A stretch of DNA of 64,000 bases, taken from the NCBI RefSeq assembly GCF_007197995.1, contig NZ_VKKH01000002.1:186001-250000 (forward strand), read 5' to 3'. The stretch comes from Aliiglaciecola sp. M165. GTDB taxonomy: Bacteria > Pseudomonadota > Gammaproteobacteria > Enterobacterales > Alteromonadaceae. The notes under the pieces were generated by a model, which worked only from the letters and a program-made list of their open reading frames with translations, made no database searches and was not told the DNA's origin. A program made the translations under genes and the position numbers. Below, piece by piece: positions 32,648 to 42,588 of this stretch. The first letter of the stretch is position 1, and every line of letters starts with the position of its first letter.

Positions 32648-32847
32648 AAAATCGTTTAAAAGTATTGCGCGCTGAACGGGACTGGACCCAAGCTGATCTA
32701 GCCGAAGCCCTAGACGTCAGTCGTCAAACCATCAACGCCATCGAAAAAGGTAAATTCGACCCTAGTTTACCCCTGGCCTTCAAAGCCGCACGGTTGTTTG
32801 CCATGCCCATTGAAGAGATATTTGATGATGAGTATGAAGAGGGGTGA
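32644..32847 (+). CDS. Minimal XRE-family transcriptional regulator
   Basis: A 67-residue protein that is nearly all one Cro/C1-type helix-turn-helix domain: LKVLRAERDWTQADLAEALDVSRQTINAIEKGKFDPS, ending IEEIFDDEY. This is the compact YozG/HTH_3 type usually coupled to a small membrane protein. It overlaps the preceding gene by four bases. The dyad in front of the pair is its likely operator. Confidence 0.9.
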   Translation: MKNRLKVLRAERDWTQADLAEALDVSRQTINAIEKGKFDPSLPLAFKAARLFAMPIEEIFDDEYEEG

Positions 32848-32866
32848 ATACTTAAGCGAGTAAAAG

Positions 32867-32887
32867 AGAGGCCTATGCCTCTTTTTT
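32867..32887 (+). terminator. Intrinsic terminator after the XRE gene
   Basis: AGAGGC-CTAT-GCCTCT followed by five T residues, 20 bases after the XRE stop. Confidence 0.85.
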
Positions 32888-32967
32888 GGCTACGAAAGCC
32901 GTTGTATTTTGTTTTTCACTGTGTAATCTGGGCCTTCAGATAAATATATCAAGAATAAACAAATTTA

Positions 32968-35900
32968 ATGAATTCAATTTACCGTTTCGTTGGAAACATC
33001 ATAATCTTCGTTTTACTATTGTCGAATAGCCTCATCCAATCACTGCAAGCGAGCCAACTTCATCACGTAAAGACTCCTGGCTCTCAATATATAGAATCAT
33101 TGTTTCAAGATAGCCGCGGTTTTTTTTGGATCGGCACGCAAGATGGAGTATTCAAATATGATGGTGTCAATTTCGAAGATTATTCGACAAATGAAAACCC
33201 TAACAAGCGCTTACCAGGAAAATGGATTTTTGACATTGCAGAAGACAAAATGGGAAATGTTTGGATTGCAACGAATGCAAGCTTGGGCAAATATGATTTC
33301 AAAACCGATAAATTCAAAATCTTTTCCAGTAATAAATTGTTCAAAGCTAAAGGAACTACTGGTTACCCAAAAACCCTATTCCTTGATAAAGAATTTACGT
33401 TTTGGGTTGGTACTACACATGGCCTATTTGAATACCTTCCAGATGAAGATGATTTTTCCTTAAAGGAGCATGATGGTTTTGAGACGACACCAGAGATTTT
33501 GTCGATTGAGGATGGAACCGAAGAAACTTTATGGGTAGGCACACGAAGAGATAAACTCGCTAAATACGATAAAAAGACTGGGCTGCTTCAAAATCACAGT
33601 ATACGAGTTATTGGCAATTCAGAACCTCTATCGATCGGTACAAATAAACAAATTTTAGTAAAAAACGTCCTATTCTCGAGATTCGCAGGGCATATAGCTT
33701 ATCAGCAAGAAGGCGAGAGCGAATTAACAGTGCTATTGGAAAGCAAAGATGCGCCTGATATGTATTACCTGGGTGACAATCGTTTATTGGTGGTTGCGAA
33801 TGGGACAGAGTTTGAATACCAATTGTTTTTTTCTACCAGCGGAAATTTAGAGGATATCAAACTCATCAGGCAAAAAAACTTGAGGCTGATACGTTATGTA
33901 TCAACACTGGCAAAAACTGCTGACAACACGCTTTGGTATGGTTCCAATGATGGTCTTTACAAGCGTAATTTGAGCTACGAGGGGTTGTTGACTGTCAATA
34001 TAGATCATGACATTCGTGACTTCGAGGTTATAAATGCTATAGCTTATGCAAACGAATCGAGTATTTATGTTGCATCAAGGCACAAGCTTTACAAATACAG
34101 TATTGAAACAGATCAATTAACTGCCTTGGAGGGCTTGAATTGCTTTGAGAATGATACGCCTTTTCTCACCGCTTTGCTTTTTGAAAATCAAAATAGGCTA
34201 TGGATTGGCACACAACAAGATGGTCTTTGTTTACATGACCCAATTAACAAATCATCAAGACTTTTCACAAAGCAAACGGGCCTTTTTTCTAATGCAGTGG
34301 CAAAACTAGTTTTAAACGAAAACAATCAATTACTTATAGGATCTATGTTTGCCGGAATAAGCGTTTATGATTCGCATAATGATTCTTTTCACTTAATTTC
34401 AGGTATTTCAGGTGACTCTCAAGTTCTTACCTCCAAATTCCCAGTAGGTATTGCTTTAGATTCAAGCGGCATCATGTGGGTTGCACACTATCAAAAAGGC
34501 GCAGACCGGGTTGACATAGAATCGATGCAAGTCACCAATTTCATTCACAGTGATGAAGATAAAGATTCACTCAGTGGAAACAAAACCTCCTTTACGAAAA
34601 TAGATAGCCGCGGCAATCTTTGGATCGGAACGTTTGGCTCGGGGCTTAACTATTTGAATGAGGAGGAAAAACGCAACAAAAATTTTAAATTTAAACATAT
34701 CAATACAAGTACAGGTTTGAGTAGCGATTCAATATATGACCTGCAAGAAGATCAAAGTGGAGTTATTTGGGTAAGCACGGCGAACGGGATATCGAAATTA
34801 TCCCAAAATGGTGAGGTGCTCGATATATTTGGAAAAGAACATGGGTTGCAAGGGACAGAATTTCAGCATAATTCATCGTATATTGATCCGACGGGTAGAC
34901 TCTATTTTGGCGGTGTTAATGGATTTAACGCGTTTTACCCTGAAGACCTCAAAAAGAACAACTACATCCCGCCGATTCAACTGACAAACTTCTTAAGACT
35001 CAATCAAACAACACCATTATCTGACGTTGAAAATGCAAATGGCGCCATCCAACTAAACCACAAAGACTATTTCTTCGCTTTTGAATATGCCGCCATGGAT
35101 TTTACTGCACCTGAGAAAAACCAATACCGCTACAAGTTGGAAGGTTTTGACGAGAACTGGATTGAAGCGGGGAATGATAATCGTGCGACCTACACTAATG
35201 TACCTGCAGGCAATTACCAGTTTAGGGTGCAAGGCTCTAACAATGATGGGGTTTGGAATCGTGAGGGCTTAACGGTTCCCATGACTATTTTACCACCGTT
35301 ATGGAAAACCTGGTGGGCGTATACAATTTATCTAATTTTATCCATTACACTTCTTGCCTGGATCTTAACCTTCCGTACCCGACAGTTGCAGAAAGTCAAT
35401 GTAACATTAGAAAAGGCCGTTTATGAACGCACAACCGAGTTGCAACGACAAACCGAAGCATTAAACAAAAGCAATCAACAAATTCGTGGTTTGCTAGAAC
35501 AACAAAAAACCCTCTTTGCCAATGTCTCCCATGAATTCCGTACGCCATTGACTCTGATCATTTCACCTTTACAAAAACTGGCTACAGAAATCAAAGATCC
35601 CAAATCTGGACGCATGATGGAGTTAATTTATCGCAATGCTAAACGACTGAATCGAATGGTCGATCAGATACTGGAACTGGCCAAGCTCGAGACCGATCAA
35701 GAAATCCAATACAAGTCTTATGATGCAAGAAAATCTCTGCAAGAAATTGTGGAATCCTTTAAACCTCTGGTCGACTTGCGCTCTCAAACCCTCACCCTCG
35801 ATGTAAAAGGTGATGCATCAATGGAGCTGATCAAAGATTCGTTTGAAAAAATCTTGTCGAACCTTATTTCCAATGCCGTTAAATATTGTCCATTTGGCGC

Positions 35901-37059
35901 CAATATCGACATTACATGCAAAATTAAAAATCAGCAGGTTGAGATTAATGTCATCGACAATGGGCCTGGCATTAGTTCTGAATTGTTGCCCAGAATATTC
36001 GAGCGATTTGTGAGAGTGGAAAACGATGACAATATTGTCGGTTCGGGGCTAGGGTTAGCCTATGTGAAGGAATTGGTTGAAGCAAATAATGGCGGTATTG
36101 CCGTTGCCAGTGAAATAGGACATGGCACGCAGTTTACACTTAAACTCCCTGCAAGTTTGACCGCAGCCAATACGCTATCCGATGGCATCTCTACGCCTAT
36201 TCTCTACCAATTTTCACCGTTAACCGATGCGAAATTTAATCCCACAGAAATTCCGGAAGACTCAACAGCAGAAAATACAATTCTCGTTGTAGAGGATAAC
36301 CCAGAAATGCGCGAATTTATCGTTGAATGTCTTGCATCAGTAGGCCAGTGTTTAGTCGCTCCAGATGGTGCTAAAGGGCTGGAAATTGCCACTGAGATGT
36401 TGCCAGACTTAATTATTACCGATTTGATGATGCCAAAGCTCAACGGTCACGAACTGGTTGCAGCGATTCGTGAAAACGATATTACTGCACATATCCCGGT
36501 GGTGATGCTGACCGCCAAAGGTGATGATCAAAGCCGCATTCAAGGCTTGAAACTGAATGTGGATGATTACATGAGCAAGCCTTTTTCAACAGAAGAGCTA
36601 CAAATTCGTGTTACCCGCTTGCTATCAATCCGTAAAATGATCCAACGAAGATTCGGGCGCAACGCTTTAGATGCCTTGGTCCTAGCAACGAACGAAGAAG
36701 GCAAGGACACGCAGAAAATCAATGTCGAATTTGATAATGAACGAGACAGGGTATTCTATGACAACTTTGTTCAAGTTGTTGAAGAGCATTATCAAGATGA
36801 TGATTTTAGTCGGGCGTTGGCGGCACAAAAGTTGTTTGTTAGCGAACGGCAATTAAATCGCAAACTCTCGGCATTGATCGACTACAACTTCACCGATTAT
36901 TTGCGCAAATATCGTTTAGAGAAAGCCAAAAAACTCTTATCAAAAGGTATTGCGGTTGGAGATGTGTCTTATCAGGTAGGGTTTTCTTCCCAATCTTATT
37001 TTAGCACCTGCTTCAAAGCAGAATTTGGCGTAACACCCAGTGCGTTTATTGAGCACTAA
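32968..37059 (+). CDS. Hybrid two-component sensor/AraC regulator (HTCS type)
   Basis: A 1363-residue one-protein signalling system. Order: signal peptide (about 1-29); repeated Reg_prop beta-propeller blades such as FWIGTQDGVF and LWIGTFGSGL (about 40-690, periplasmic); Y_Y_Y domain (about 697-775); one transmembrane helix (about 780-800); HisKA with NVSHEFRTPL (His near 855); HATPase with NAVKYCP and GSGLGLAYVKEL (about 957-1060); receiver domain with phospho-Asp in ITDLMMPK (near 1150); and AraC helix-turn-helix (about 1265-1363). In Bacteroidetes and some marine gammaproteobacteria these sense glycan breakdown products. No carbohydrate gene is adjacent. The stop codon overlaps a mobile-element remnant. 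Confidence 0.94.
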   Translation: MNSIYRFVGNIIIFVLLLSNSLIQSLQASQLHHVKTPGSQYIESLFQDSRGFFWIGTQDGVFKYDGVNFEDYSTNENPNKRLPGKWIFDIAEDKMGNVWIATNASLGKYDFKTDKFKIFSSNKLFKAKGTTGYPKTLFLDKEFTFWVGTTHGLFEYLPDEDDFSLKEHDGFETTPEILSIEDGTEETLWVGTRRDKLAKYDKKTGLLQNHSIRVIGNSEPLSIGTNKQILVKNVLFSRFAGHIAYQQEGESELTVLLESKDAPDMYYLGDNRLLVVANGTEFEYQLFFSTSGNLEDIKLIRQKNLRLIRYVSTLAKTADNTLWYGSNDGLYKRNLSYEGLLTVNIDHDIRDFEVINAIAYANESSIYVASRHKLYKYSIETDQLTALEGLNCFENDTPFLTALLFENQNRLWIGTQQDGLCLHDPINKSSRLFTKQTGLFSNAVAKLVLNENNQLLIGSMFAGISVYDSHNDSFHLISGISGDSQVLTSKFPVGIALDSSGIMWVAHYQKGADRVDIESMQVTNFIHSDEDKDSLSGNKTSFTKIDSRGNLWIGTFGSGLNYLNEEEKRNKNFKFKHINTSTGLSSDSIYDLQEDQSGVIWVSTANGISKLSQNGEVLDIFGKEHGLQGTEFQHNSSYIDPTGRLYFGGVNGFNAFYPEDLKKNNYIPPIQLTNFLRLNQTTPLSDVENANGAIQLNHKDYFFAFEYAAMDFTAPEKNQYRYKLEGFDENWIEAGNDNRATYTNVPAGNYQFRVQGSNNDGVWNREGLTVPMTILPPLWKTWWAYTIYLILSITLLAWILTFRTRQLQKVNVTLEKAVYERTTELQRQTEALNKSNQQIRGLLEQQKTLFANVSHEFRTPLTLIISPLQKLATEIKDPKSGRMMELIYRNAKRLNRMVDQILELAKLETDQEIQYKSYDARKSLQEIVESFKPLVDLRSQTLTLDVKGDASMELIKDSFEKILSNLISNAVKYCPFGANIDITCKIKNQQVEINVIDNGPGISSELLPRIFERFVRVENDDNIVGSGLGLAYVKELVEANNGGIAVASEIGHGTQFTLKLPASLTAANTLSDGISTPILYQFSPLTDAKFNPTEIPEDSTAENTILVVEDNPEMREFIVECLASVGQCLVAPDGAKGLEIATEMLPDLIITDLMMPKLNGHELVAAIRENDITAHIPVVMLTAKGDDQSRIQGLKLNVDDYMSKPFSTEELQIRVTRLLSIRKMIQRRFGRNALDALVLATNEEGKDTQKINVEFDNERDRVFYDNFVQVVEEHYQDDDFSRALAAQKLFVSERQLNRKLSALIDYNFTDYLRKYRLEKAKKLLSKGIAVGDVSYQVGFSSQSYFSTCFKAEFGVTPSAFIEH

Positions 37060-37098
37060 AAACTAAGCAATTCCGACATTGCTTTTCCAAGATTGGGG
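37057..37098 (-). mobile_element. Decayed end of the ~220-bp MITE-like element
   Basis: The sequence from TAAAAACTAAGC (37057) to GATTGGGG (37098) matches the right end of the full copy at 44146-44358 with a handful of substitutions. It is followed by TTAA, as at the right ends of the other copies. Only one end survives. It begins exactly at the stop codon of the hybrid regulator. Confidence 0.75.
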
Positions 37099-37110
37099 TT
37101 AAATATCTAG

Positions 37111-37140
37111 CTGCCCTTCAAAGCTAAACTCTGAAGGGCA
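37111..37140. repeat. Hairpin after the hybrid regulator
   Basis: TGCCCTTCA and TGAAGGGCA form a 9-bp perfect stem with an 11-base loop. It may be the transcription end of the regulator gene, although no strong T-tract follows. Confidence 0.45.
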
Positions 37141-37414
37141 ATTAGACTATCATCCGTGATACAACTACATCCTTTTGCTATCTCAATCGAACAACGTGTC
37201 AGCGTAATCTACTCTTCCATTGAGCAAAGAATATTCGATTGATTTTGCAATTAGCTTCCTTTCAGCTTTTCGCTGGATACTCTCCAGTGGTTTTCCTTAA
37301 TTCAAACAGCATTTCATACAACTTATAACTGAAATCTGTCTGTTTCCTCTAAAGTGCCTTTTCAATTCCCTGACCTCTGTCTTTTCCTTGAAGTCTCCGT
37401 ATCCTTTGGCTGAG

Positions 37415-37561
37415 TTAAATGCGTCCTTGCCCATGCCACATCAAATCGGTTTTATGCATTGAACTTGAAAAAGTCTTCATATGCTTACCTTTGTTAAAAC
37501 CGCTGTGTTCAGCTGGTGACAAGTATGTGAGAAAAGACCGAACAGTGGTTACTAAAAATGA
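37415..37561 (-). pseudogene. Possible transposase C-terminal remnant
   Basis: A 48-codon open stretch without start codon context, read from 37561 down to TAA 37415-37417. Near its middle it reads VRSFLTYLSPAEHSGFNKG, a pattern like the YxSPxE ending of IS3-group OrfB transposases. No DDE residues are left. The assignment rests on this short motif alone. Confidence 0.25.
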
Positions 37562-37672
37562 GACGGTTTTTTTTAAAATTGAGACAACATGCTACAAAGG
37601 CCATTAAAACTGCGGGTAGCAGAGGCTGAGTTATTAAAATCGGGACATCGATTTATAAAAATGGGACATTAA
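37551..37672 (-). repeat. Four degenerate TGTCYC repeats
   Basis: On the minus strand TGTCCCATTTTTA, TGTCCCGATTTTA, TGTCTCAATTTTA and CGTCTCATTTTTA occur within about 120 bases (plus-strand sites near 37659-37671, 37635-37647, 37573-37585 and 37553-37565). Spaced direct repeats of this sort at an end are known from IS21-family elements; no istA/istB gene is present. Confidence 0.5.
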
Positions 37673-37698
37673 ATAACTTGGACTAAACAATCTACAAC

Positions 37699-38127
37699 CT
37701 ATTTCGCAAACAATTGCTCTAGATCTTTAAAAGCTTTGAATTCTAGCGCATTGCCACTGGGATCAAGGAAAAACAGAGTCGCCTGTTCGCCAGGTTGGCC
37801 GGCAAAACGCACATAGGGGTCGATGATAAAGTTGGTATGATTGGCCTGCAGCCTTTCTGACAAGGCCTGCCAATCTGACATACTCAATACCACACCAAAA
37901 TGTGGCACAGGTACCGCTTTGTTGTCGACGTCATTGGGCTCTGGCTGATTGGGCATATTTGCCACCAAGTGCGTTACCAACTGATGGCCAAAAAAGTCCC
38001 AATCGATCCAGTGATCAGACTGGCGCCCTTTTTCACAACCCAGTAAGCCGCCATAAAAAGCTTCGGCCTCTTTTAAACAAGTAACCGGAATGGCTAGATG
38101 AAATGGACGAAGCGCACTGGAATTCAT
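37699..38127 (-). CDS. VOC-family protein (glyoxalase fold)
   Basis: A 142-residue dioxygenase/glyoxalase-fold protein: FHLAIPVTCLKEAEAFYGGLLGCEKG at the start, PHFGVVLSMSDWQALSERL in the middle, and ATLFFLDPSGNALEFKAF at the end, giving the His...His...Glu metal-site order. It is translated directly after the aldehyde dehydrogenase: the stop and start share one base (TAATG), so the two are coupled and may act in one pathway. The substrate is unknown. Confidence 0.83.
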   Translation of the reverse strand: MNSSALRPFHLAIPVTCLKEAEAFYGGLLGCEKGRQSDHWIDWDFFGHQLVTHLVANMPNQPEPNDVDNKAVPVPHFGVVLSMSDWQALSERLQANHTNFIIDPYVRFAGQPGEQATLFFLDPSGNALEFKAFKDLEQLFAK

Positions 38128-39536
38128 TATAGAAGCTTCTTCAGGATCGCCAATTTCATGGTGCTAAAGGGCGGATAACGAAGACTTACATCAAATTTGA
38201 AACTTCGTTTCATTACCGTTTTGAGATGGCTGAAGGTATCAAAGCCGAACTTTCCGTGATAGTTACCCATTCCACTGTTACCTACCCCGCCAAAGGGCAA
38301 ATCTGGGTTGACCATAAACATAAACCCATCGTTAACACAGGTGTTTCCAGCGGACGTTTGGGTAAGAACCTTCTCTTCATAATTTGAATCATTGGTATAC
38401 ACATAAAGAGCAAGTGGTTTGGGTCGTTTATTCACAAAAGGAATCGCTTCTTTGATGGAATCCAAAGTGATGACGGGCAAAATCGGACCAAAAATTTCCT
38501 GCTGCATAAGCGGGCTTTGCAAATCTGGGTCTAAAACAATAGTCGGTGACAGGAAGCGACTCTCTTTATCTTTTTCTCCACCGACAATCACGTTTTGATC
38601 TTCAAGGTAACTCACTAACCGATCGAAATGTCGGCCATTAATAATTCGCCCATAATCCGGATTAGCCTGAATATTTTCACCATAGAATGTCTTAAGCTTG
38701 GCTTGAATGGCGGCAATCAATTCACTCGACATTGATTTTTCAACCAAGATGTAATCCGGAGCGACACAGGTTTGACCGGCATTCATCCATTTGCTCCACA
38801 CTATCCTTGCGGCGGTTACGTCAATGTCCGCACTGTTCTCAACGATACAGGGGCTTTTTCCACCGAGTTCAAGGGTGACAGGAGTCAAATGCTCAGATGC
38901 GGCACGCATAACAATTTTGCCCACAACCTCGCCACCGGTATAAAAAATATGATCAAACTGCTGATTTAATAATTCTGTTGTTTCATCCACCGCACCTTCG
39001 ACCACGGCAATTGCATTGCTGTCTAAATATTGCGGAACAATGTCAGCAATAAGTTTAGAAACTTCAGGTGCTAACTCAGAGGGTTTTAATACGGCACAAT
39101 TTCCCGCAGCCACCGCGGCAATAAGAGGAGCAAAAACAAGTTGAAAGGGATAATTCCAGGCGCCAATGATCAAAGCTGTACCTAGAGGCTCGGGGAGCTG
39201 ATAGCTTTTACCTGGTTGTGCTGCGACAGGTGTTGAAACCTTACGTGGCTTCATCCATTTTTTCAGGTACTTTAGTGTGTGTTTGGCATCGCCAATAATA
39301 AACCCAATTTCGGATGTCCAAGACTCTGATTTGCATTTTCCCAAATCGGCTTTTAACGCAGCAATGATCTTATCCTGCTGCTCCTCGGTCATTTGAATGA
39401 TCTTTTTTAGCTGCTCAACCCGCCAACCATAGTCTTTGGTATAACCGGTTGAAAAAGAATCTCTTAAGTCATTAACAATGACGGCAATTGGTGATGCTGT
39501 TTGTGATTCGGAAACGGGTATACTGACAACGCTCAT
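38127..39536 (-). CDS. Class 3-type aldehyde dehydrogenase (coniferyl aldehyde dehydrogenase-like)
   Basis: A 469-residue NAD(P)-dependent ALDH without signal peptide. Landmarks are IIGAWNYPFQLVFAPLIAAVAAGN and LKPSELAP (cofactor binding), VTLELGGKSP (general-base Glu), MNAGQTCVAPDYILV (catalytic Cys) and FGPILPV. The C-terminal extension after FGGVGNSGMGNYHGKFGFDTFSH is typical of ALDH3, and the best family fit is coniferyl or fatty aldehyde dehydrogenase. ATG 39536 has GAGG upstream; a GTG six bases earlier is less likely. It is coupled to the downstream VOC gene. Confidence 0.9.
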   Translation of the reverse strand: MSVVSIPVSESQTASPIAVIVNDLRDSFSTGYTKDYGWRVEQLKKIIQMTEEQQDKIIAALKADLGKCKSESWTSEIGFIIGDAKHTLKYLKKWMKPRKVSTPVAAQPGKSYQLPEPLGTALIIGAWNYPFQLVFAPLIAAVAAGNCAVLKPSELAPEVSKLIADIVPQYLDSNAIAVVEGAVDETTELLNQQFDHIFYTGGEVVGKIVMRAASEHLTPVTLELGGKSPCIVENSADIDVTAARIVWSKWMNAGQTCVAPDYILVEKSMSSELIAAIQAKLKTFYGENIQANPDYGRIINGRHFDRLVSYLEDQNVIVGGEKDKESRFLSPTIVLDPDLQSPLMQQEIFGPILPVITLDSIKEAIPFVNKRPKPLALYVYTNDSNYEEKVLTQTSAGNTCVNDGFMFMVNPDLPFGGVGNSGMGNYHGKFGFDTFSHLKTVMKRSFKFDVSLRYPPFSTMKLAILKKLL

Positions 39537-39632
39537 AAACACCTCTCAAACTGGTACTACCTGTATTATTACACAGGTTGGCTGTATCCAGCCACTTCTG
39601 TCTGTTTTGACAGATATGGGGGCAAAACGCGC

Positions 39633-39663
39633 AAAAAAAAGCCGCACAATGACGCGCGGCTTT
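39633..39663 (-). terminator. Intrinsic terminator of purA
   Basis: On the minus strand AGCCGCGCG / TGTGCGGCT forms a stem followed by eight T residues, 20 bases after the purA stop. Confidence 0.87.
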
Positions 39664-39682
39664 CATTCATTTTTTGAGCTTA

Positions 39683-41162
<1,480 letters not shown>

Positions 41163-41404
41163 TTAATTAACCCCAATTCTGGATAAGAAATGTCGATATA
41201 GCTTAGTTTTTAAAGCTTTATCAATGATATAGAAGCTATCGTCATTTTGATATTGGTTATTAATAGGTAAGTGCCGTGATTTATTCCCTTATCAAGGCGA
41301 GAATTATGTTGTCTAGTCGCTCTAAACGCATAATGAACAACGAAGATAGGGGGATAAATAGCGATGCTTACAGGCGTTGCTTATCCGGGATTGGGGTTAA
41401 TTAA
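41163..41404. mobile_element. MITE-like element, copy A
   Basis: A 226-bp non-coding element (41171-41396) with inverted ends CCCCAATTCTGGATAAG and CCCCAATCCCGGATAAG (17 bases, 2 mismatches), flanked by TTAATTAA on both sides (41163-41170, 41397-41404). Copy B at 44146-44358 has the same body in opposite orientation. Copy A carries about 13 extra bases near its right end. No ORF, so it must have been mobilised by another transposase. It sits exactly at the 3' end of the DUF2065 gene, whose TAA lies in the flanking duplication. Confidence 0.85.
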
Positions 41405-41585
41405 CCAGAAATATTAACGATACTAGACCAATCGTCACCATCACACCGCCGATGGTGCGCAATTGCTCAGTGGGCTGCGATGAAATTTGCAGAATATAAT
41501 TTTTCCATCGCTTCGGAAAAAGCATTGGCCCCAAACCTTCTATGACCAAAACGATAGCAAATGCAATCAGTAGTGCTCCACTCAC
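41397..41585 (-). CDS. DUF2065 small membrane protein (YjeT-like)
   Basis: A 62-residue inner-membrane protein with two hydrophobic helices and the family core AFAIVLVIEGLGPMLFPKRWKNYI. In E. coli the homologue YjeT lies between hflC and purA; here hflKC is absent from the neighbourhood. The C-terminus is a few residues shorter than YjeT, and its stop codon falls within the TTAATTAA duplication of the inserted element, so the insertion may have trimmed the tail. Function unknown. Confidence 0.85.
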   Translation of the reverse strand: MSGALLIAFAIVLVIEGLGPMLFPKRWKNYILQISSQPTEQLRTIGGVMVTIGLVSLIFLVN

Positions 41586-41777
41586 CCTTCCATTCCTCTG
41601 CGCAAATAAGAAACAATGTTACGAATTAGCGACAGAGTATGACGGATCTCGAGGCAAAATAAATTCTTTATCTGCCTGTGAAAAAGAACAAAAACGCATT
41701 AAAACAGCGGTTAATATAATTCTCATGCTTAAACGTTTAATTATTAAGCGTTTTAAGAAAACTGACTTGCTTTAACT

Positions 41778-42500
41778 TCACCCAGAAACACCAGCTGGAT
41801 TGAATTTGTAACCAACACCCCAAACCGTCTGAACAATACTGGGAGACGTAGCGTCGTGCTCAATTTTGGCGCGCAGCCGATTAATGTGTGAGTTTACTGT
41901 GTGTTCGTAGCCACTATGGTGATAGCCCCAAACAGATTCCAATAATTGACTGCGGCTAAATACCTGATTAGGGTGGCTGGCCAAATGCAGCAACAACTCG
42001 AATTCAGTTGCCGTTAAATCTAGCGTATTGTTCTCAAAAATAACGTTGTGATTTTTTTGATTGATCACTAAGGAACCAATGGTCAGCGGCTTTTCACTCT
42101 CTTCAGGTTTAGATTGAATGGCCTGCTTAAGTATTTCCACTTTACGCAGTTGTGATCGCACTCTAGCTTGGAGTTCTCGGACACTGAATGGTTTGGTCAT
42201 GTAATCATCAGCTCCAAGCTCCAACCCGAGTACACGGTCTGTCTCAGAGTTTTTTGCCGTTAACATAATAATTGCCTGCTGGGGCTTTTTATCTCTCACT
42301 TGTCGGCAAATATCTAAGCCACTGACATGAGGAAGCATGACGTCCAAGATCATTAATGAGTAGTCATTTTCCAACGCCAACTGCATGGCTTGTTCACCGT
42401 CATCACAATGGGTGATGTCGATACCTAATTCAGACAAATTCACACGAATCAGCTGTGCAATGTCTAAATCATCTTCAACTACGAGTACTTTTTCTGTCAT
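41778..42500 (-). CDS. OmpR/PhoB-family response regulator
   Basis: A 240-residue two-component regulator: receiver domain (about 1-120) with the acidic pocket VVEDD, phospho-acceptor Asp53 in MILDVMLP and Lys near 104 in DYMTKPF, then a winged-helix DNA-binding domain (about 140-235) ending TVWGVGYKFNP. No histidine kinase gene is adjacent in either direction. It follows two spondin-domain genes on the same strand, and a 14-bp-phased direct repeat upstream of those genes may be its binding site. Confidence 0.92.
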   Translation of the reverse strand: MTEKVLVVEDDLDIAQLIRVNLSELGIDITHCDDGEQAMQLALENDYSLMILDVMLPHVSGLDICRQVRDKKPQQAIIMLTAKNSETDRVLGLELGADDYMTKPFSVRELQARVRSQLRKVEILKQAIQSKPEESEKPLTIGSLVINQKNHNVIFENNTLDLTATEFELLLHLASHPNQVFSRSQLLESVWGYHHSGYEHTVNSHINRLRAKIEHDATSPSIVQTVWGVGYKFNPAGVSG

Positions 42501-42523
42501 TTTCTTGCCTCAAAACCAAAATT

Positions 42524-42571
42524 GCCGGTTCAAAGTTTGCAGTCCCATATAAGGATTGTCTCTGAACCGGC
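42524..42571. repeat. Long-loop inverted repeat between spondin and regulator genes
   Basis: GCCGGTTCA (42524-42532) and TGAACCGGC (42563-42571) are perfect 9-bp inverted copies separated by 30 bases. They fill the short gap between the spondin lipoprotein gene and the response regulator, and could attenuate read-through or bind a regulator. Confidence 0.55.
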
Positions 42572-42588
42572 CCATGTCAGTCTGCCCG

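Larger units (their letters stand above)
37060..37698. other. Non-coding region of decayed mobile DNA
   Basis: A 639-base gap without a credible intact gene. From left to right it holds the MITE end, a hairpin, a stretch with a minus-strand open frame (37415-37561) whose YLSPAE tail looks like the end of an IS3-type transposase, and four spaced copies of a TGTCYCRNTTTTA-like motif (minus strand, 37551-37672) resembling the multiple terminal repeats of IS21-type elements. All is fragmentary. Confidence 0.5.

Noticed and set aside
37419-37607. Plus-strand ORF of 62 codons in the decayed region
   Set aside because: Cysteine-rich, no ribosome binding site, and it covers mobile-element repeats; not credible as a gene.
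41542-41775. Plus-strand ORF of 77 codons between DUF2065 and the response regulator
   Set aside because: It overlaps the start of the DUF2065 gene antisense, lacks a ribosome binding site and has no domain. I treat the region as a gap.
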